The notes under the pieces: model-generated
Databases searched by the model: none
Told to the model about the DNA's origin: nothing
What the model saw: the letters and a program-made list of their open reading frames with translations, nothing else
Shown here: positions 18,202 through 27,329 of the stretch, in pieces
Numbering within the stretch: position 1 is the stretch's first letter
How the letters are laid out: the number at the start of each line of letters is the position of its first letter
Program-made: the position numbers and the translations under genes
NCBI GenBank assembly: GCA_018380885.1
Contig: JAGZSY010000011.1
Span: forward strand, 88,334 to 152,333
Direction: 5' to 3'
Length of the DNA stretch: 64,000 nt
From: Enterocloster asparagiformis
GTDB taxonomy: Bacteria; Bacillota; Clostridia; Lachnospirales; Lachnospiraceae

Positions 18202-19311
18202 CTAAATCAGTTTTGTGTACGCCTTAAATGCGCCCGGCAGCGGATATTTTCCCTTCACCGCCTGGCGCTCTACAAAGAAAAACGCCCCATCCCCGTCCGT
18301 TTCCCCGCCTTCCTTAAGGGACACCGCGTATCCGGCCATGTGCCATTCCACGTGGGTGAAAATGTGCTTTGCCGCGGGAAGCGGTTCCACGGCCTCCACC
18401 AGCTCCGGCTGCAGGCCGAAGGCCTTAATAACCTGTTCCGGCTCCAGATGGCCCGGCGCATTGGGCAGCTCGTAGAGGGAGGCCAGCAGGCCGGTCTCCG
18501 GGCGCTTGTGAATGGCCACCTGGTCCCCTCTGCGGATCAGGCACACGGTCAGTTCCTCCACCTTGCGCTTCTTCAGCGGGCCGCGCACCGGAATCTCCTT
18601 CCACAGCCCCTGCTTTCGCGTCAGGCAGATGGATTCCATGGGACATTCACCGCAGCGCGGCTCCCCGCCCGGCACGCAGACGATGGCCCCCACCTCGATG
18701 AGGCCCTGATTGTACTGGCTGGTGCGCTCCGAGGGCATAACCTCCCTGATCTCCCGCTCCATCCTGGCCTTGACCGCCGGCTGGCGGATATCTTCCCTGT
18801 CTCCCAGCACCCGGGAGATCACCCGCAGCACATTCCCGTCCACCGCCGGAACAGGAATCCCGAAGGCGATGGAGGCGATGGCCCCCGCGGTGTAGCTCCC
18901 GATGCCGGGAAGGTCCAAAAGCGCCTCGTAGGAGGCAGGAAGCGCTCCGCCGTGGCGCTGTTCAATCATCAGCGCCGCCTTCTTTAAATTTCTCGCTCTG
19001 GTGTAATATCCCAGGCCCTCCCACAGCTTCATCAGGCGGTCATCCTCCACCGCTGCCAGAGCCTGCACGGTGGGGAGGGCCGCCATAAAACGTTCAAAAT
19101 ATGGTTTTACCGCCTCAACCCTGGTCTGCTGGAGCATAATCTCCGAAATCCAGACCCTATAGGGCGTGGGGTCGTCTCGCCAGGGAAGGGACCTGGCATG
19201 GTCCTCATACCAGGAAAGCAGCGGCCTGGCCATTGCCCTAAGCCGCTGCTGACGATCTAGCTCATCTTCTTGTTCCAAGACCTGTATCCGGTCGTACAAA
19301 TTTTTTATCAT
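18202..19311 (-). CDS. mutY: A/G-specific adenine DNA glycosylase
   Basis: The 369-residue enzyme removes adenine mispaired with 8-oxoguanine. It has SEIMLQQTRVE with the catalytic glutamate, the helix-hairpin-helix LPGIGSYTAGAIAS, the VDGNVLRV aspartate, an iron-sulfur loop C-x7-C-x2-C-x5-C (about residues 200-217), and a C-terminal NUDIX-like 8-oxoG domain. The ATG at 19311 overlaps the stop of birA as TGATG, suggesting translational coupling; the longer open frame upstream overlaps birA. Confidence 0.92.
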   Translation of the reverse strand: MIKNLYDRIQVLEQEDELDRQQRLRAMARPLLSWYEDHARSLPWRDDPTPYRVWISEIMLQQTRVEAVKPYFERFMAALPTVQALAAVEDDRLMKLWEGLGYYTRARNLKKAALMIEQRHGGALPASYEALLDLPGIGSYTAGAIASIAFGIPVPAVDGNVLRVISRVLGDREDIRQPAVKARMEREIREVMPSERTSQYNQGLIEVGAIVCVPGGEPRCGECPMESICLTRKQGLWKEIPVRGPLKKRKVEELTVCLIRRGDQVAIHKRPETGLLASLYELPNAPGHLEPEQVIKAFGLQPELVEAVEPLPAAKHIFTHVEWHMAGYAVSLKEGGETDGDGAFFFVERQAVKGKYPLPGAFKAYTKLI

Positions 19312-20291
19312 CACACATACCCGTAAATGCCCCGGACGGAAACCTCGCCCGATATCACAGACTTTACCTCTCCTTCGGAACATTTTACCAGGAGAGCGCC
19401 CTGGCTGTCAATACCAAGGGCCTCCCCCCGGTATTCGCCCGCCGGGTCCAAGACCCGGACCTGGCGTCCTGCGTTGGCGGACCAGGCATTATAGGTGTCC
19501 ACCATGCCCGAGAGATCACCGTCCGCCTCAAACATGGCGTAGTATTTTTCAAAGGCTTTCATCACCGCGCCGATCAGCGGGCTGCGCTTGACGCTGCACC
19601 CCAGCTCCAGCTTGAGGGAGGTGGCTGTCTGGCCCAAATCCCCGGGGAATGCCTCCATATTCACATTGATCCCGATTCCCACGATCACATAGCGGATCCA
19701 TTCCGCTTCCGTGCTCATTTCCGTCAGGATGCCCACGGCCTTCTTTCCGTTGCAGACAATGTCGTTGGGCCACTTGATCACGGCCTCCAGGCCGGTGATA
19801 TGGCGGATGGCCTCCGCCACCGCCATAGCCGCCACCAGGGTCAGCATGGAGGCGCTCTGGGGCTCCATATCCGGCCGCAGGATCAGGGTCATCCAAATCC
19901 CCGTGCCGTCCGGCGCCTCCCAGTGGCGCCCCCGCCGGCCCTTTCCGGCCGTCTGGCTGTCCGCCACTACCAGGGTTCCGTGGGGCGCGCCCTCCTCGGC
20001 CAGCTGCCTGGCCCTGTTGTTGGTGGAGTCCGTGCTGTCGTAATACACCAGATTGGAACCGGCCCAATCGGAGTCCATACTGCTCTCCAGCTCGGCCCGG
20101 GTGATCACATCCGCTCCCTGTACCAGCCGGTATCCCTTGTTTCGCACAGCCTGGATCTCATACCCTTCTTCCTTTAGCTGCCCGATGGTTTTCCACACCG
20201 CTGTCCGGGATACCCCCAGCCGGTCGCAGAGCTGCTGGCCGGAGAGATACCCCTTCGACTCCCGCAGCATTTTCAAAATCTCTGTTTTCAT
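19311..20291 (-). CDS. birA: Biotin--protein ligase / biotin operon repressor
   Basis: The 327-residue protein has an N-terminal helix-turn-helix (LSGQQLCDRLGVSRTAVWK) and a ligase core with GKGRRGRHWEAPDGTG, KWPNDIVCNGKK and GIGINVN motifs, plus a C-terminal SH3-like domain. It attaches biotin to carboxylases and, with the HTH, can repress biotin genes. No biotin genes are nearby. Start is ATG 20291 or GTG 20294. Confidence 0.94.
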   Translation of the reverse strand: MKTEILKMLRESKGYLSGQQLCDRLGVSRTAVWKTIGQLKEEGYEIQAVRNKGYRLVQGADVITRAELESSMDSDWAGSNLVYYDSTDSTNNRARQLAEEGAPHGTLVVADSQTAGKGRRGRHWEAPDGTGIWMTLILRPDMEPQSASMLTLVAAMAVAEAIRHITGLEAVIKWPNDIVCNGKKAVGILTEMSTEAEWIRYVIVGIGINVNMEAFPGDLGQTATSLKLELGCSVKRSPLIGAVMKAFEKYYAMFEADGDLSGMVDTYNAWSANAGRQVRVLDPAGEYRGEALGIDSQGALLVKCSEGEVKSVISGEVSVRGIYGYV

Positions 20292-20299
20292 CACTTATC

Positions 20300-20605
20300 T
20301 TACCCCCAGATACTGATGGCACTGAGCACTCCCACAGCGGCTAAGGCCACTGTGAGCAGAATGTGTAAAATGCCCGTTCTGCGCTTTTTCTTGTCATGTC
20401 CCTGGGTCTTTAGCTCAAACACGCCGCTGACCGCGTTCAGCGCGGCAGCCAGAAAAAACACCAGTGGGAAGAGCACCTCATGGCCCTCCGGGTTGATAAA
20501 CGAAAGCAGTCCAAGGACTACGACTAAAATTCCTACGATCAGGTGGAACACATCCAGAAATACGCCTGAATGCCGTTCCCCCCTCCTCGGCTGTGAATGC
20601 ATCAT
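20300..20605 (-). CDS. Small membrane protein of unknown function
   Basis: The 101-residue protein has three hydrophobic segments (about residues 19-39, 46-63 and 79-98) separated by short polar loops, one of them basic (HDKKKRR). I do not recognise the family. It lies 6 bases after argF and 9 bases before birA, so it is part of that transcript. Confidence 0.72.
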   Translation of the reverse strand: MMHSQPRRGERHSGVFLDVFHLIVGILVVVLGLLSFINPEGHEVLFPLVFFLAAALNAVSGVFELKTQGHDKKKRRTGILHILLTVALAAVGVLSAISIWG

Positions 20606-20611
20606 ATAATA

Positions 20612-21601
20612 TTATTCTCCCAATGTTGCCAGCATCACCGCTTTTATGGTGTGCATGCGGTTTTCCGCCTCGTCGAACACCACCGACTGAGGGGATTCAA
20701 ATACTTCATCTGTCACTTCCAGTTCCGTTACATGAAAACGCTCGCCCATCTCCTTGCCGATCTTTGTCTTGAGATCGTGGAATGAGGGCAGGCAGTGGAG
20801 GAAAATAGCCTGAGGGCCCGCAGCGTCCATCACGGCCTTTGTCACCTTGTAGGGCGTCAGGTCATGAATCCGCTCCTCCCAGACCTCGTCCGGCTCTCCC
20901 ATGGAAACCCACACGTCGGTGTCGATCACGTCCGCGCCCTTCACAGCGCTGTCCACATCCTCGGTCAGGGTCACGGAGCCGCCGCTCTGCTGTGCGAACG
21001 CCTGACACTCCGCCACCAGCTCGGGGGATGGGAAATACTTTTTCGGCGCGCAGGCCACAAAGTGCATACCCACCTTAGCGCAGGCGATCATCAGGGCATT
21101 GCCCATATTGTAGCGGGCGTCGCCCATGTAAACCAGCTTTACGCCCTTTAAATGTCCCAGGTGCTCCCGGATGGTCAAAAGATCCGCCAGCATCTGCGTG
21201 GGGTGGTCCTCGTTGGTCAGGCCGTTCCACACCGGCACGCCCGCGTATTTAGCCAGCTCCTCCACAATCTCCTGGCCAAAGCCGCGGTACTCGATGCCCT
21301 CGTACATTCCTCCCAGAACCCGGGCCGTGTCCGCGATGCTCTCCTTCTTGCCGATCTGCGAGCCGGACGGATCCAGATATGTAGTGCCCATTCCCAGGTC
21401 GTGGGCGGCCACCTCGAAGGCGCAGCGCGTTCTGGTACTGGTTTTCTCAAAGATCAGGGCCACATTCTTCCCCTTCAGCGTATCCACGAGAACACCGTTT
21501 TTCTTCTTCTCCTTCAGCTCTGCCGACAGGTCCAGCAGGTAGAGAATCTCCTCTTCCGTGTAATCCTTTAATGTCAAAAAATGCCTTCCTTTTAAGTTCA
21601 T
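20612..21601 (-). CDS. argF: Ornithine carbamoyltransferase
   Basis: The 329-residue enzyme joins carbamoyl phosphate and ornithine to give citrulline, or the reverse in arginine fermentation. Motifs are [20 protein letters not shown] for carbamoyl phosphate, [17 protein letters not shown], and HCLPSFHD for ornithine. Sequence style ([21 protein letters not shown]) resembles catabolic ArcB too, but no arcA or arcC is beside it. A promoter with an overlapping palindrome precedes it. Confidence 0.93.
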   Translation of the reverse strand: MNLKGRHFLTLKDYTEEEILYLLDLSAELKEKKKNGVLVDTLKGKNVALIFEKTSTRTRCAFEVAAHDLGMGTTYLDPSGSQIGKKESIADTARVLGGMYEGIEYRGFGQEIVEELAKYAGVPVWNGLTNEDHPTQMLADLLTIREHLGHLKGVKLVYMGDARYNMGNALMIACAKVGMHFVACAPKKYFPSPELVAECQAFAQQSGGSVTLTEDVDSAVKGADVIDTDVWVSMGEPDEVWEERIHDLTPYKVTKAVMDAAGPQAIFLHCLPSFHDLKTKIGKEMGERFHVTELEVTDEVFESPQSVVFDEAENRMHTIKAVMLATLGE

Positions 21602-21648
21602 GGCCGCTTCCTCCGCTTTTTTATAGTATTGTATATTTATTAATTATT

Positions 21649-21662
21649 TATAAATATTTATA
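21649..21662. promoter_or_regulatory. Perfect 14-bp palindrome at the argF start region, candidate ArgR box
   Basis: TATAAATATTTATA is a perfect palindrome placed about at the argF transcription start. It resembles the AT-rich core of ARG boxes, so ArgR control is an inference. Confidence 0.4.
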
Positions 21663-21666
21663 CTAT

Positions 21667-21695
21667 AATTTACTACAGGAGCAGCCGGATGTCAA
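21667..21695 (-). promoter_or_regulatory. Promoter of argF
   Basis: Leftward TTGACA (21690-21695) and TAAATT (21667-21672) are spaced by 17 bases. Confidence 0.6.
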
Positions 21696-21809
21696 GGGAT
21701 TAGATTGCATATTTTTTCAATTTTTAGCTTTTTTACTACTAAATATACACTCTATACAAGTCTTAATCGCGGCACTTTTTCCTATAAAATCGAGATTTTC
21801 GGCGTTATA

Positions 21810-22964
21810 TCAAATATTTACGTCATGAATATTCAAAACCTTCCGCCCGGCCTTCCGGTGAATGATCCTCAAAAGCTCATCCACCTGATATACCTTGAAC
21901 CTGCTGATGCGGTACTGCCTGGCAAGCTCCTCCAGCAGGGATAAGTACAGCTCCTTGTAATCCCAGCCCTCTTTCAGCTTAAGCTCCCGGGCCAGCCCCG
22001 GCAGCAGCGTCTCCGTGTAGTACCGGTAGCCGGCGGGAATGCGGCTGATCTCCTCCTCCAGGTCCGGCTTTAAATAGGACAGGAGCTGCAAAAGCTCGGA
22101 CATCATTTTGTCAAAATAGTAGGGCTCCCCGGCGGGGGCGTCGATGTAGTACACGCGCCCGGCCAGCCCGTACAGCATGCGCTTGGCGTCAAAATAGCCC
22201 AGCACCATGTTCCGCCTGGCCCGCCGGCGGTCAAATTCCAGGATACCGCCCAGGTCCTGGCGGGGATAAATGTGATACAGGTTCACATCCTCCGGGACCT
22301 TAAGACGGCGCTCCGTGTCCACGCCCAGACCGTAAATGCGCACCACGATGATATCCTGATAGCCGTGGTCCATGAGCACATCCACCGGCACGTTGTTCAC
22401 GCCGCCTCCGTCCATATAGAGCTTTCCGCCCAGCCGCTCCGGGCGGAAGCCGATCAGGTACGCGCTGGCCATCAGCATGTCGCCGATCTCGCCCTCAGGG
22501 GTCTCCTTGACATTGACCACCAGGGGCTGGCGGTCCGAGACGGAGTAGGTCACCACGTAGAGATCCCTGGGCGAGCTGCGTATCCGCTCCTCGTCCACCA
22601 TCTCGTCGATCAGGCCCATGAGCGGGGCGATGTCAAAGCCCCTGTCCTTCAGCAGGCGGGTCCCCCCGGCAATGAGGTCGGGCAGATTTTTCAGGCTGAA
22701 GTTCTTGATTTGTTCCATCAGGGATTCGTCCACATCCATCACCCTGGAATAGCTGATATTTTCCCAAATCTGTTCGGCCTTGGAGAAATCGTCCATACAG
22801 ATCAGCGCGCCGTTGAGAGCGCCCACCGAGGTGCCAGCCACGCCCTTAATGCGGATGCCCGCTTCCTTCAAAGCCTTCCACGCGCCCACCTGGTAAGCGC
22901 CCTTGGCGCCTCCGCCCTCCAGGACGATGCCGTATTCCTTATTCAAATCCAGTTGTAGCTCCAT
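21810..22964 (-). CDS. Patatin-like phospholipase
   Basis: The 384-residue protein has a patatin domain: oxyanion loop LEGGGAKGAYQVG, nucleophile GTSVGALNG (the usual GxSxG), and the dyad aspartate in DGGGVNNVP. There is no signal peptide, so it acts on lipids in the cell. The C-terminal 150 residues are outside the core and unrecognised. GAGGGGAGG precedes ATG 22964; a longer frame is not supported. It overlaps the NfeD-like gene by 26 bases. Confidence 0.88.
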   Translation of the reverse strand: MELQLDLNKEYGIVLEGGGAKGAYQVGAWKALKEAGIRIKGVAGTSVGALNGALICMDDFSKAEQIWENISYSRVMDVDESLMEQIKNFSLKNLPDLIAGGTRLLKDRGFDIAPLMGLIDEMVDEERIRSSPRDLYVVTYSVSDRQPLVVNVKETPEGEIGDMLMASAYLIGFRPERLGGKLYMDGGGVNNVPVDVLMDHGYQDIIVVRIYGLGVDTERRLKVPEDVNLYHIYPRQDLGGILEFDRRRARRNMVLGYFDAKRMLYGLAGRVYYIDAPAGEPYYFDKMMSELLQLLSYLKPDLEEEISRIPAGYRYYTETLLPGLARELKLKEGWDYKELYLSLLEELARQYRISRFKVYQVDELLRIIHRKAGRKVLNIHDVNI

Positions 22965-23217
22965 GCATCCTCCCCTCCCTGCGGCGTCTGCCGTCTGCGG
23001 CCCGGTGCGCCAGAACCGCCGCCGGCCGGACTGCAATAAGCAGCAGAAACGAGACTGCCACAAAACACATCAGCTGTGCGCGGGTTCCGGCGCACAGCCA
23101 GGCGGCCGCGGCCGCGGCAAATGCTCCGCCCGCAAACCATAGGGTCGTCAGGGACCTCTGGGCGATCTCCAGTCCCAGAAGCGCCAGAAACACCGTCATC
23201 CAAGCGATTACCGCCAT
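22939..23217 (-). CDS. NfeD-like membrane stub lacking the soluble domain
   Basis: The 92-residue protein has two to three helices with IAQRSLTTLWFAGGAFAA and FVAVSFLLLIAVRP, which resemble the membrane part of NfeD proteins. The C-terminal OB-fold of usual NfeD (about 60 further residues) is missing; the frame ends inside the patatin gene. It is either a naturally short form or a truncated relic. AAGGAG lies 11 bases before the ATG. Confidence 0.55.
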   Translation of the reverse strand: MAVIAWMTVFLALLGLEIAQRSLTTLWFAGGAFAAAAAAWLCAGTRAQLMCFVAVSFLLLIAVRPAAVLAHRAADGRRRREGRMHGATTGFE

Positions 23218-23365
23218 TTTTTGTTACACTCCTTCCGCAAATCTGATCCACAGATGCGCCCAGAACAGCAGAACGCGGGAAAACACCCGCAGGCTGGCCC
23301 GTTTTCTCATTCTGCGCGGACATCTATGTATGCATAAATACGGAATATAGGCGCCGGAAACGCTT

Positions 23366-24169
23366 TTATCCCCGGCTGCCGCCGCGCCTCTGACGGGCCG
23401 CTTCAAACATCAGTACCGAGGAAGCCACCGCCGCGTTGAGTGACTCCACCTTTCCCGCCATGGGGATCTTCACATAGCAGTCCGCCATGGCCGCCGTGTC
23501 CTCGGTCAGGCCCGCGGCTTCGTTTCCGATCAGAAAGCCGGTATTACCAGTATAGTCCTCCTGGTCGTAATTATTCGTCCCCCTTAGATGGGCTGCGAAC
23601 AGCCGGACTCCCGAGGACTTGATCCGCGCCAGGGCCGTGCCCAAATCGTCCACGTACACAAAGGGCACGCGGAGGATGGAGCCCATGGTGGAACGGATCA
23701 CCTTGGGATTGTAGATGTCGGCCGTATCCCGGTTCATCACCACTCCGGTGATTCCCGCTCCCTCTCCGGCCCGCAGGATGGTGCCCAGATTGCCCGGGTC
23801 CTGAAGGGTTTCCAGGATCATCAGGCAGGCGGGGACCGATTGCCCGCCCGCCTGGGGCAGCAGCTCCTCCAGGCGATAATGCCGCTGCTTTACCACCGCC
23901 AGCACGCCCTGGGGCGTCCTGGTGTCCGCCATGTAGTCCATCACCGCGCCGGTGACCGTCTCGTGGGGAAATCCCGCCAGCCACCGGCGGTTTTCCGCCG
24001 TGCCTGCAAATTCCTCCGTCACAAAGAGCAGCTCCACCTGGTCCGGCGACAACTCCCGGCACATGCGCAGGCCCTCCGCCACATAGCGTTTTTCCTCCCG
24101 CCGGGCCTTGGCCTTGGTCCGCAGGTTCACAACCCGCTTGATCTGTTTATTGCTCGTGCTGCCAATCAT
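23366..24169 (-). CDS. TrmH/SpoU-family RNA 2'-O-methyltransferase
   Basis: The 267-residue knotted methyltransferase has an N-terminal substrate-binding domain and the SpoU motifs: LQDPGNLGTILRAGEGAG, IGNEAAGLTED, and KIPMAGKVESLNAAVASSV. The exact rRNA or tRNA target is not clear. Its ATG overlaps the nadE stop (ATGA), so the two are coupled. Confidence 0.9.
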   Translation of the reverse strand: MIGSTSNKQIKRVVNLRTKAKARREEKRYVAEGLRMCRELSPDQVELLFVTEEFAGTAENRRWLAGFPHETVTGAVMDYMADTRTPQGVLAVVKQRHYRLEELLPQAGGQSVPACLMILETLQDPGNLGTILRAGEGAGITGVVMNRDTADIYNPKVIRSTMGSILRVPFVYVDDLGTALARIKSSGVRLFAAHLRGTNNYDQEDYTGNTGFLIGNEAAGLTEDTAAMADCYVKIPMAGKVESLNAAVASSVLMFEAARQRRGGSRG

Positions 24170-26115
24170 GTCCCGCTCTCCTGTACATTAATCTGTTCCA
24201 GCTCCTCCAGCCAGAGGCGGCTGCAGGCATCGCTGGGCATCCGCAGATCTCCCCTGGGCGACACGGCCACCGAGCCCACCTTGGGGCCGTCCGGCAGACA
24301 GGACCGCTTGAACTGCTGGGAGAAGAACCGGCGGTAGAACACCCGCAGCCACTTGTAAATCACCTCCGCCTCGTACTGTCCCGCAAAGGCTTTGAGCGCC
24401 ATGCGGTAAATCTTGGAGGGCGCGTAGCCAAAGCGCAGGATGTAGTAGAGGAAAAAATCGTGAAGCTCGTAGGGTCCCACCAAATCTTCTGTTTTCTGGG
24501 CGATCTCGCCGTCCTTGGGCGGCAGCAGCTCCGGGCTCACAGGCGTGTCCAGCACGTCGTAGAGCACGTCCGCCAGCTCCTTCTCGCCACAGGTGTCCGC
24601 GTAGTAGCGCACCAGATGGCGCACCAGCGTCTTGGGCACGGAGGCGTTGACGCCGTACATGGACATGTGGTCCCCGTTGTAGGTGGCCCAGCCCAAAGCC
24701 AGCTCGGACATGTCGCCGGTTCCCACCACCATGCCGCCCACCTGATTGGCCACATCCATGAGAATCTGGGTCCGCTCCCTGGCCTGGCCGTTCTCATATG
24801 TCACATCGTGGTTTTCCAGATCCTGCCCGATGTCCTCAAAATGACTGGTCACGGACCTGCGGATGTTGATCTCCCGCAGGGAGGCGCCCACCCGCTCCGT
24901 CATGGTACAGGCATTGCTGTAGGTCCGGTCCGTGGTTCCGAAGCAGGGCATGGTCACGCAGCAAATCTGCTTCCTGGGCAGACCCAGCATGTCGAAGGCC
25001 CGCACCGTCACCAACAGCGCCAGGGTGGAATCCAGGCCGCCGGAGATACCGATCACCGCGTGTTTACAGTTGGTGTGCTCCAGGCGTTTTTTCAAGCCCA
25101 TGGCCTGGATGGAGAGTATCTCCTCGCAGCGGCGGCTGCGCTGGTGCGCATCTCCGGGCACAAAGGGCGCGGGGTCCACAGCGCGCAGCAGCCCGTTACC
25201 ATTGTCCGGGGACTCGAAGGAAAACTCCACCACCTGGTAGCCGTTCTCCCGGCGAAGCTCCTCACCGGCCGGGAAAGTGGTCATCCTGCGCCGTTCCCCG
25301 GTCAGCCGCTCCAAATCCAAATCCCCGTAAATCGTCTCATTGACGAATCTGCGGGACTGGGCCAGGCAGGTGCCGTTCTCCGCGATCATGTTCTGGCCTC
25401 CGAACACCAGGTCCTGGGTGGACTCACCGTCCCCGGCGTTGGCGTACACGTAGCCGCAGACCAGCCGGGCCGCCTGTCCGCAGATCAGTTCCCGGCGGTA
25501 GGTATCCTTGCCCGTGGTCTCATCGCTGGCCGAGCAGTTGACGATCACCGTGGCCCCGGCCATGCAGTGGCGGATGCTGGGCGGGCAGGGAACCCACACG
25601 TCCTCGCAAATCTCGGCTCCCACCACAAGGCCCGGTATGTCCCGGCAGGAGAACAGAAGGTTGGTGCCCATGGGCACTGTTTCCCCCTCCCACCGCACCT
25701 CCACCGGCACGTCATTTCCGGGGCAGAAATGGCGGGCCTCATAAAATTCCTGGTAATTGGGCAGATTTTTCTTGGGCACCAGGCCCAGGAGCTTCCCGTC
25801 CTTCACCGCGGCCGCCGTGTTGTACAGCTTGCCGCCCCGCTCCCAGGGCAGCCCGAGAAACACCAGCATATCCTTCCCGGCCGTGGCCCTGACCACCTGC
25901 TTTAACGCCTCCACGGCTCCGTCTAACAGCGTCTGCTGCGAGAACAGGTCGCCGCAGGTGTAGGCTGTGAGGCACAGCTCCGGGAACACCATAATCTTTG
26001 CGCCCTTCCCATACCCCTCTTCCAGCAGCCGGATGACCTGCTCCCCGTTAAACACGGTGTCTGCCACCCGGACCTTTGGTGTCGCCGCTGCGACACGGAT
26101 GAATCCATCTCTCAT
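24166..26115 (-). CDS. nadE: Glutamine-dependent NAD+ synthetase
   Basis: The 649-residue protein fuses an N-terminal nitrilase-type glutaminase (E in FPELCLTAY, K in VPKKNLPNYQE, C in GAEICEDVWVP) with a C-terminal synthetase carrying the P-loop GISGGLDSTLALL. It amidates nicotinic acid adenine dinucleotide. I use the ATG at 26115 (MRDGFIRV), which has GGAGG 11 bases upstream and matches the usual start; the ATG at 26133 has none. TATAAT at about 26269-26274 may be its -10 box. Confidence 0.94.
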   Translation of the reverse strand: MRDGFIRVAAATPKVRVADTVFNGEQVIRLLEEGYGKGAKIMVFPELCLTAYTCGDLFSQQTLLDGAVEALKQVVRATAGKDMLVFLGLPWERGGKLYNTAAAVKDGKLLGLVPKKNLPNYQEFYEARHFCPGNDVPVEVRWEGETVPMGTNLLFSCRDIPGLVVGAEICEDVWVPCPPSIRHCMAGATVIVNCSASDETTGKDTYRRELICGQAARLVCGYVYANAGDGESTQDLVFGGQNMIAENGTCLAQSRRFVNETIYGDLDLERLTGERRRMTTFPAGEELRRENGYQVVEFSFESPDNGNGLLRAVDPAPFVPGDAHQRSRRCEEILSIQAMGLKKRLEHTNCKHAVIGISGGLDSTLALLVTVRAFDMLGLPRKQICCVTMPCFGTTDRTYSNACTMTERVGASLREINIRRSVTSHFEDIGQDLENHDVTYENGQARERTQILMDVANQVGGMVVGTGDMSELALGWATYNGDHMSMYGVNASVPKTLVRHLVRYYADTCGEKELADVLYDVLDTPVSPELLPPKDGEIAQKTEDLVGPYELHDFFLYYILRFGYAPSKIYRMALKAFAGQYEAEVIYKWLRVFYRRFFSQQFKRSCLPDGPKVGSVAVSPRGDLRMPSDACSRLWLEELEQINVQESGT

Positions 26116-26390
26116 ATCTATCGTTGCCTCCATCTATCTGCTTGTCCGCCGGCCGGTTGGGCCGGCCTCCTTCCTCCTGACAGCCGGAACATTTCCGGCG
26201 CGATGTAATGAATGTACGGTGACAATGCCTCCGGACATGGCGTCCCGGCGCGTTATCATGTCTGACGACATTATATCATTATCCTCCCCAAAAACAAAGG
26301 CGTGATTTACATTTTGGGAAAAATGATGTACATTGGATACTGTAAAAAATATACGTCGTGCCATTTGACGACAGGCAAAAGGAGAACAGC

Positions 26391-27110
26391 ATGATTCATG
26401 AATTTTCCAGAACCGGAATGCTCATCGGGGAAGCGGGCCTCAGCGCTCTGAGCGCCAGCCGCGTCGCAGTTTTCGGCGTGGGCGGCGTGGGCAGCCACGC
26501 CATCGAGGCCCTGGCCAGAAGCGGCGTGGGCAGCCTGGCCCTGGTGGACAACGACACCGTTTCCCTGACCAATATAAACCGCCAGTCCATCGCCCTGCAC
26601 AGCACGGTGGGCCGCTACAAAACCCAGGTGATGCGTGAAAAGATCGCCGATATCAATCCACAATGCAGGGTTTCTGTTTTTGAGACCTTTGTCCTTCCCG
26701 ACAACCTGGAAGCGCTCTTTGAAAAAATCGGGCCTGTGGACTATATCCTGGACGCCATCGACACCGTAACGGCCAAGCTGGCCCTGATTACCTACGCTCA
26801 GAGCCACCATATCCCCATCATCGCCTCCATGGGCACGGGCAACAAGCTGCACCCTGAGCTGTTCCAAATCTCCGACATCTACAAGACCAGCGTCTGCCCC
26901 CTGTGCAAGGTCATGCGCAGGGAATTGAAAGCCCGGCAGGTGAAAAAGCTGACCGTGTGCTGGTCTCCCGAGATTCCGCTGGTTCCCGGCCCCACCGAGG
27001 AGGACACCGGAGCCCGCCGCGCCACTCCCGGAAGCATCGCCTTCGTGCCGCCCGTGGCCGGACTGCTCATCGCAGGCAAGATTGTGCGCGATCTCTGCGG
27101 GTTGGAATAG
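26391..27110 (+). CDS. tcdA: tRNA threonylcarbamoyladenosine dehydratase (TcdA/CsdL family)
   Basis: The 239-residue E1-like protein has the Rossmann motif VAVFGVGGVGSHAIEAL, the ATP-site TNINRQ with its arginine finger, DAIDTVTAK, and an SVCPLCK cysteine pair. The family cyclises t6A in tRNA. AAGGAG lies 8 bases before ATG 26391. It diverges from nadE and converges on the MarR gene; the 219 bases between hold nothing I can name. Confidence 0.88.
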   Translation: MIHEFSRTGMLIGEAGLSALSASRVAVFGVGGVGSHAIEALARSGVGSLALVDNDTVSLTNINRQSIALHSTVGRYKTQVMREKIADINPQCRVSVFETFVLPDNLEALFEKIGPVDYILDAIDTVTAKLALITYAQSHHIPIIASMGTGNKLHPELFQISDIYKTSVCPLCKVMRRELKARQVKKLTVCWSPEIPLVPGPTEEDTGARRATPGSIAFVPPVAGLLIAGKIVRDLCGLE

Positions 27111-27329
27111 AGGCGGAATAGGGACGGACAAGCCTGCGCTCCGCGCCCCGCGGCGTGGGAAGGACATGGAAAAGGCGGGCTGCAACGCAACGGCTGCCAG
27201 CCCTCCTGACTGATGGATATGAGGAACTGCCGCTTGGGCCTACGGTTCCTTATTGTATACAATTGATCCGCCGGTTATACCGGCTTCCCGCCGCCTTGCA
27301 TTGTTTTGCCGAGGCGATCAACAACGGCT

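Noticed and set aside
20612..21601. Assignment as part of an arginine deiminase operon
   Set aside because: arcA, arcC and an arginine/ornithine antiporter are absent from the surroundings, so the direction of the reaction cannot be set from context.
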